This document shows positions 5,872 to 8,882 of a stretch of 8,882 bases of DNA, piece after piece. Position 1 is the first letter of the stretch; the number at the start of each line of letters is the position of its first letter. This DNA comes from CABRXV01 sp900754955 (GTDB lineage Bacteria > Actinomycetota > Coriobacteriia > Coriobacteriales > Eggerthellaceae), in assembly GCA_902475005.1 (NCBI GenBank), contig CABRXV010000080.1, positions 1 to 8,882 on the forward strand, written 5' to 3'. The notes under the pieces are model-generated. The model saw only the letters and a program-made list of their open reading frames with translations, was not told the DNA's origin and ran no database searches. The translations under genes and the position numbers were made by a program.

Positions 5872-7275
5872 CTAGCTCTCTTCGACGCGCGCGATCTCCT
5901 CGATGACGAGGCTGGGGTCGTCGGCACGCAGCGTGCGAGCGGCCTCGGCGCGTGAGGATCCATGCGAGAACAGGGTGAACGTGCGGCCTGCGTCTTCGTC
6001 GCGGCAGGTGACCTCGTAGAGACTGGGCGTGCCTGCCGACGTGAAACTCATGCGGCTCGACGCGCCGAGGCGGTCGAGCACCGCGATCTCGCGACTCACC
6101 TCGTCGGCGCGCGCGAACCCGAACTCCACGACGTTGTCGTAGCGGTCGGTGCGCATGCAGCGGCGTGCATAGTCGTGCCCGCCGTCGACCGCGACGTTGC
6201 CACATGCGCACCACACGAGGTCGTGACGCGACGTGCTTTCGATGTAGTCGCCGCAGATGCGGCATCGCGCAGCGTTGAGCGCCACGAAGTCGGCGTAGCC
6301 GTAGGGTTCGGCGAGGGCTCGAAGATTCGTGAGGGCGTCGTTGCCGAAAGCGCCCTCGATCTCCCAGAGCATCGCGCGGTCGGGCCAGGTTTCCACGCGC
6401 GGATAGTCGATGTCGGCCAGGTCGAGCACGAACGCGCGCCCGTGCTCGAGCGCGTCGAGGAAGCCCGGGGTCGGCTCCGCAGCACGCCAGGTCGCGGGGT
6501 CGTCGCTTGCGATGCGCTGCTCGTGCGGTACGGCGTCGTCATCGCACGACGCGCCGTCCGCATGGCCTTCGCAGGTGCCGCCGCCTTCGATTTTCACGAA
6601 GTCGTTGTAGAGCACCTCGATGTTGTGCGAAAGCGCCTTGTTCACGTGGTAGTGTCCGCAGAACCACCGGCGATAGCTCAGGCGCTCCATCACCGCGTGC
6701 TCGAGCCAGTCGCAGTACTCATCGGCCGGATGGCGCGTGTCGGCTTCGAACACCTCACTCACCGCGCACGACGGCGCGCAGTGCGTCAGCACGTAGTCGA
6801 CGCGCCAGCTGGTCGCTTCGAGCGTTTCGAGCGCGTGGGCGCGCTCCGCGTCGCTCGGCACCTCTTCGGGAAACCACGATATGCCCTCGATGCGGCAGCG
6901 CTTGTCGGCTTCCATTGAATAGGCGCCGCCCATCGCGAAGAAGCGGAGGCCGTCGATGTCGAAGATCTCGCCGCGCATGAGGTGGAGCACCGAATCGCGC
7001 ACGCGATGCACGCGTCCGCCGTGCCACATCTCGACGGGAAGGCTGTTGAGGCGGGCGAACCCCTCGTGGTTGCCGTCAACGAACAGCGTCGTGAAGGGCT
7101 TCTTCTCAAGCCAGTCGAGCCACCAGCGTTCGGTGGCGTCACCCTTCCACACAAGGCCGAAATCGCCGCAGACGATCACGTAGTCGCGCTTGGTCAGCCG
7201 TTTGGCGCTGAACCACTTGCTGCCGAGTTTCCGCAGGTCGATGGTGCCGTGGGTGTCACCCGTCACAAAGATCAT
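5872..7275 (-). CDS. Metallophosphoesterase fused to a zinc-ribbon domain
   Basis: The first 230 residues carry the full calcineurin-like phosphoesterase signature: GDTHG (D7, H9), GDFG (D38), GNHE (N69, H70), THCAP (H165) and GHYH (H208, H210), which together bind two metal ions. The enzyme should therefore hydrolyse a phosphomonoester or phosphodiester, substrate unknown. After an acidic linker (about 231-262) and a region around 270-330, residues 336-372 form a small domain with CRICGDYIES and CACGNVAVDGG. Its C338-x2-C341 and C356-x-C358 look like a zinc ribbon similar to the DUF7695-type small domain. A final module of about 90 residues is unassigned. No signal peptide is visible, so it is cytoplasmic. 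AAGGAGG (7280-7286) supports the start. It is divergent from the dioxygenase-AMMECR1 gene. Confidence 0.9.
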   Translation of the reverse strand: MIFVTGDTHGTIDLRKLGSKWFSAKRLTKRDYVIVCGDFGLVWKGDATERWWLDWLEKKPFTTLFVDGNHEGFARLNSLPVEMWHGGRVHRVRDSVLHLMRGEIFDIDGLRFFAMGGAYSMEADKRCRIEGISWFPEEVPSDAERAHALETLEATSWRVDYVLTHCAPSCAVSEVFEADTRHPADEYCDWLEHAVMERLSYRRWFCGHYHVNKALSHNIEVLYNDFVKIEGGGTCEGHADGASCDDDAVPHEQRIASDDPATWRAAEPTPGFLDALEHGRAFVLDLADIDYPRVETWPDRAMLWEIEGAFGNDALTNLRALAEPYGYADFVALNAARCRICGDYIESTSRHDLVWCACGNVAVDGGHDYARRCMRTDRYDNVVEFGFARADEVSREIAVLDRLGASSRMSFTSAGTPSLYEVTCRDEDAGRTFTLFSHGSSRAEAARTLRADDPSLVIEEIARVEES

Positions 7276-7298
7276 GGAGCCTCCTTCCGCATGAGTCC

Positions 7299-7304
7299 AT
7301 TATC
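7299..7304 (-). promoter_or_regulatory. Candidate -10 box for the phosphoesterase
   Basis: GATAAT on the minus strand, 23 bp before the ATG, would give a leader of about 17 bases that still includes the AAGGAGG site. A TTGCGC further upstream sits 21 bp away, too far for a standard -35 box. Confidence 0.35.
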
Positions 7305-7331
7305 CCGGATCCCGCTGCCCGGTTTGCGCAA

Positions 7332-7380
7332 TCACCGACGACGCGGTGACAAGCGGACAGGTCGCTTGCCATCACTTGTC
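7332..7380. promoter_or_regulatory. Nested inverted repeats between the divergent genes
   Basis: TCACCG (7332-7337) pairs with CGGTGA (7344-7349) across 6 bp. Immediately adjacent, CAAGCG (7350-7355) pairs with CGCTTG (7363-7368) across 7 bp. An outer pair, GACAAG (7348-7353) and CTTGTC (7375-7380), overlaps both. All are perfect 6-bp arms. They sit in the shared upstream region and the last arm overlaps the candidate -35 box of the plus-strand gene, as expected of an operator. Confidence 0.4.
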
Positions 7381-7406
7381 GCGCAGTTGCGTGCAGGGGC
7401 TACAAT
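7376..7406 (+). promoter_or_regulatory. Candidate promoter of the dioxygenase-AMMECR1 gene
   Basis: TTGTCG (7376-7381) and TACAAT (7401-7406) are 19 bp apart. The -10 is good, but the spacing is one or two bases over the optimum. Transcription would start about 18 bases before the AAGGAGG ribosome site. Confidence 0.45.
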
Positions 7407-7431
7407 GGGGGAAACGGCGAAGGAGGCTCTC

Positions 7432-8871
7432 ATGGCAATTCTTGCAGCATATGCCGTGCCGCATCCGCCTCTCATCATCCCGACGGTGGGCAGAGGAGAG
7501 GAGCGCGGCGTCGCCCGCACGATCGAGGCGTACCGTGACGTGGCGCGTCGAATCGTGGCGCACGATCCCGAAACGATCGTGGTCGCCTCACCCCACGCGC
7601 CGCTCTACGGAGCGGGCTTCCATGTCACGACGACGGAGACGCTCGAAGGCTCCATGGCGCGGTTCGGCGCGCCGCAGACGCGCGTATCCGCTCGCATCGA
7701 CGGCGCTCTTGTGAAAGCGCTCGAAGAGGAAGCGGCGCGCGCGGGAATCCCGCTCGTGCCGAGCTCGTGGCGCGACCGCGAGATGGACCACGCCACCTTC
7801 ATCCCGCTTTGGTTCGTTGACGAGGCGTACGCGGAAACGGGGCGCACCCCGCGTTACGAGGTCGTGCGCCTCGGCATTGCGGGGCTGCCGTTCGAAGACC
7901 ACCGCACGCTCGGGCGTCTTGTGGCGCGCGCCATCGCGCGCACGGGGCGGCGCGCCGTGTTCGTGGCGAGCGGCGACCTCTCCCACAAGCTCACATCCGA
8001 CGGCCCCTACGGCTTCGCGCCGGAAGGGCCGCGCTTCGACGCGCAGATCGGCGACCTGTTCGCTTCGGGCGACCTCGCGCGCCTGTTCGCGTTCGACCCC
8101 GCGTTCTGCGATGCGGCGGCGGAGTGTGGACTGCGTTCCTTCCAGATCATGGCGGGCGCGCTTGAGGGGAGTACGTTCTCGAGCGAGCTTCTGAGCCTCG
8201 AGGGCCCCTTCGGCGTCGGCTACGGCGTGGCAGCGTTCGAGGTGACCGCGGAAAATGGTGCTTCCCGCGCTGCCGAAGCGACATGCGACGACGAACCTGC
8301 GGAAGGAGCTGCGCGCGGGGAAGCGGCGTGCGATCCGTATGTGGCGCTCGCGCGCGCGGGCGTGGAGGGCTTCGTGCGCACGGGCAGGCCGATTGAGCGC
8401 CCCGCTGCGCTGCCTGCCGAGCTGACGGAGCGCCGTGCTGGTGTGTTCGTGTCGCTTCACGAGACGGGCGAGCTGCGCGGCTGCATCGGCACGATCGCTC
8501 CCACAACGCCGTGTATCGCCGATGAGATCATCTGCAACGCGGTTTCCGCCTCATCGGAGGACCCGCGTTTCCCGCCCGTGCGTCCAGACGAGCTCGACTA
8601 CCTCGAGATCAGCGTCGATGTGCTCGCCGCGCCGGAGCCCATTTCTGACCCCGCCGAGCTCGACCCTGCGCGCTTCGGCGTCATCGTGACGAAGGGATGG
8701 CGCCGAGGGCTGCTGCTGCCGAACCTCGAGGGCGTCGATACGGTGGAGCAGCAGATCGCCATCGCGAAGCGCAAGGCGGGCATCGATCCAGACGATGATA
8801 CGGTGAGCCTCGAGCGCTTCGAGGTGGTGCGGCACACGCGCGGCGGCGAACCGCGATGCGGAGCACGCTGA
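7432..8871 (+). CDS. amrA: Class III dioxygenase-like (LigB/Memo) domain fused to AMMECR1; AmmeMemoRadiSam protein A
   Basis: This 479-aa protein joins two parts of the AmmeMemoRadiSam system. Residues 1-272 are a LigB/Memo-fold domain with HPP (H11), SPHAP (H55), H120 and the diagnostic SGDLSH (H185), residues expected around a metal site. Residues 273-300 form a variable acidic/alanine linker. Residues 301-479 are an AMMECR1 domain with its signature LRGCIG (348-353), EDPRFPPV (376-383) and GLLLP (426-430). The family is conserved from archaea to humans, but the bacterial reaction is not established; true aromatic-ring dioxygenase activity is unlikely in an anaerobe. The frame is open far upstream, but AAGGAGG at 7420-7426 fixes the start at 7432 and the protein begins at the conserved N-terminus. 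Its stop overlaps the next start. Confidence 0.92.
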   Translation: MAILAAYAVPHPPLIIPTVGRGEERGVARTIEAYRDVARRIVAHDPETIVVASPHAPLYGAGFHVTTTETLEGSMARFGAPQTRVSARIDGALVKALEEEAARAGIPLVPSSWRDREMDHATFIPLWFVDEAYAETGRTPRYEVVRLGIAGLPFEDHRTLGRLVARAIARTGRRAVFVASGDLSHKLTSDGPYGFAPEGPRFDAQIGDLFASGDLARLFAFDPAFCDAAAECGLRSFQIMAGALEGSTFSSELLSLEGPFGVGYGVAAFEVTAENGASRAAEATCDDEPAEGAARGEAACDPYVALARAGVEGFVRTGRPIERPAALPAELTERRAGVFVSLHETGELRGCIGTIAPTTPCIADEIICNAVSASSEDPRFPPVRPDELDYLEISVDVLAAPEPISDPAELDPARFGVIVTKGWRRGLLLPNLEGVDTVEQQIAIAKRKAGIDPDDDTVSLERFEVVRHTRGGEPRCGAR

Positions 8872-8882
8872 TGGGCGCGACG
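8871..8882 (+). CDS. Start of the next gene, probably the AmmeMemoRadiSam radical SAM enzyme (partial)
   Basis: The TGA of the preceding gene and this ATG share a base (TGATG), a hallmark of translational coupling. GGAG at 8860-8863 is a suitable ribosome site 7 bp upstream. An in-frame ATG at 8856 is an alternative. Only M-G-A-T can be read. That fits the short N-terminus before the first Cys pairs of the radical SAM partner, but the assignment rests on the usual gene order of this system, not on visible sequence. Confidence 0.4.

Noticed and set aside
6982..7431. A 150-codon upstream extension of the dioxygenase-AMMECR1 reading frame
   Set aside because: It is antisense to the start of the phosphoesterase, lacks a ribosome site, and the AAGGAGG before 7432 together with the conserved N-terminus places the start there.

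Overview
The window looks like chromosome from a high-GC, anaerobic gut actinobacterium of the class Coriobacteriia, most likely the family Eggerthellaceae. The reasons are a Tat-exported lipoprotein FAD reductase of the fumarate-reductase-like type next to a multi-pass membrane protein resembling the sensor half of this family's LuxR regulators, strong AGGAGG ribosome sites, and a probable leaderless mRNA. The assignment is inferred from gene content; no rRNA or other phylogenetic marker is present.

Layout. On the left, 1-2313 is a minus-strand respiratory module: the N-terminal half of a membrane regulator (cut by the window edge, with a TATAAT box exactly where a leaderless message would need it) and, upstream of it on the same strand, a 540-aa periplasmic flavin reductase. 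About 490 bp upstream of the reductase holds two unexplained arrays: TAACCCA-type operator-like repeats (2473-2530) and five 22-bp elements in two orientations (2574-2762). Next is a complete minus-strand tRNA-Pro(GGG) unit with its own promoter and terminator (2803-2969). A weakly coding stretch with no intact gene follows, then a plus-strand 622-aa polytopic membrane protein with a C-terminal beta-repeat tail (3421-5289). An 80%-identical 45-bp repeat lies on each side of that gene (3006-3050 and 5740-5784), inside gene-poor stretches that may be dispersed-repeat material.

On the right, a minus-strand metallophosphoesterase fused to a small zinc-ribbon domain (5872-7275) is divergent from a plus-strand fusion of a class III dioxygenase (LigB/Memo-like) domain and an AMMECR1 domain (7432-8871). 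Their shared 156-bp promoter region carries nested inverted repeats. The next reading frame begins at the last bases of the window, overlapping the fusion gene's stop codon, and by context is probably the radical SAM partner of the AmmeMemoRadiSam system.

How the parts work together. The regulator and reductase probably form a substrate-sensing unit for respiration with an unidentified organic electron acceptor. The AMMECR1-dioxygenase fusion and its radical SAM partner form a conserved system of unknown chemistry. The phosphoesterase and the 622-aa membrane protein have no evident pathway partner in the window.
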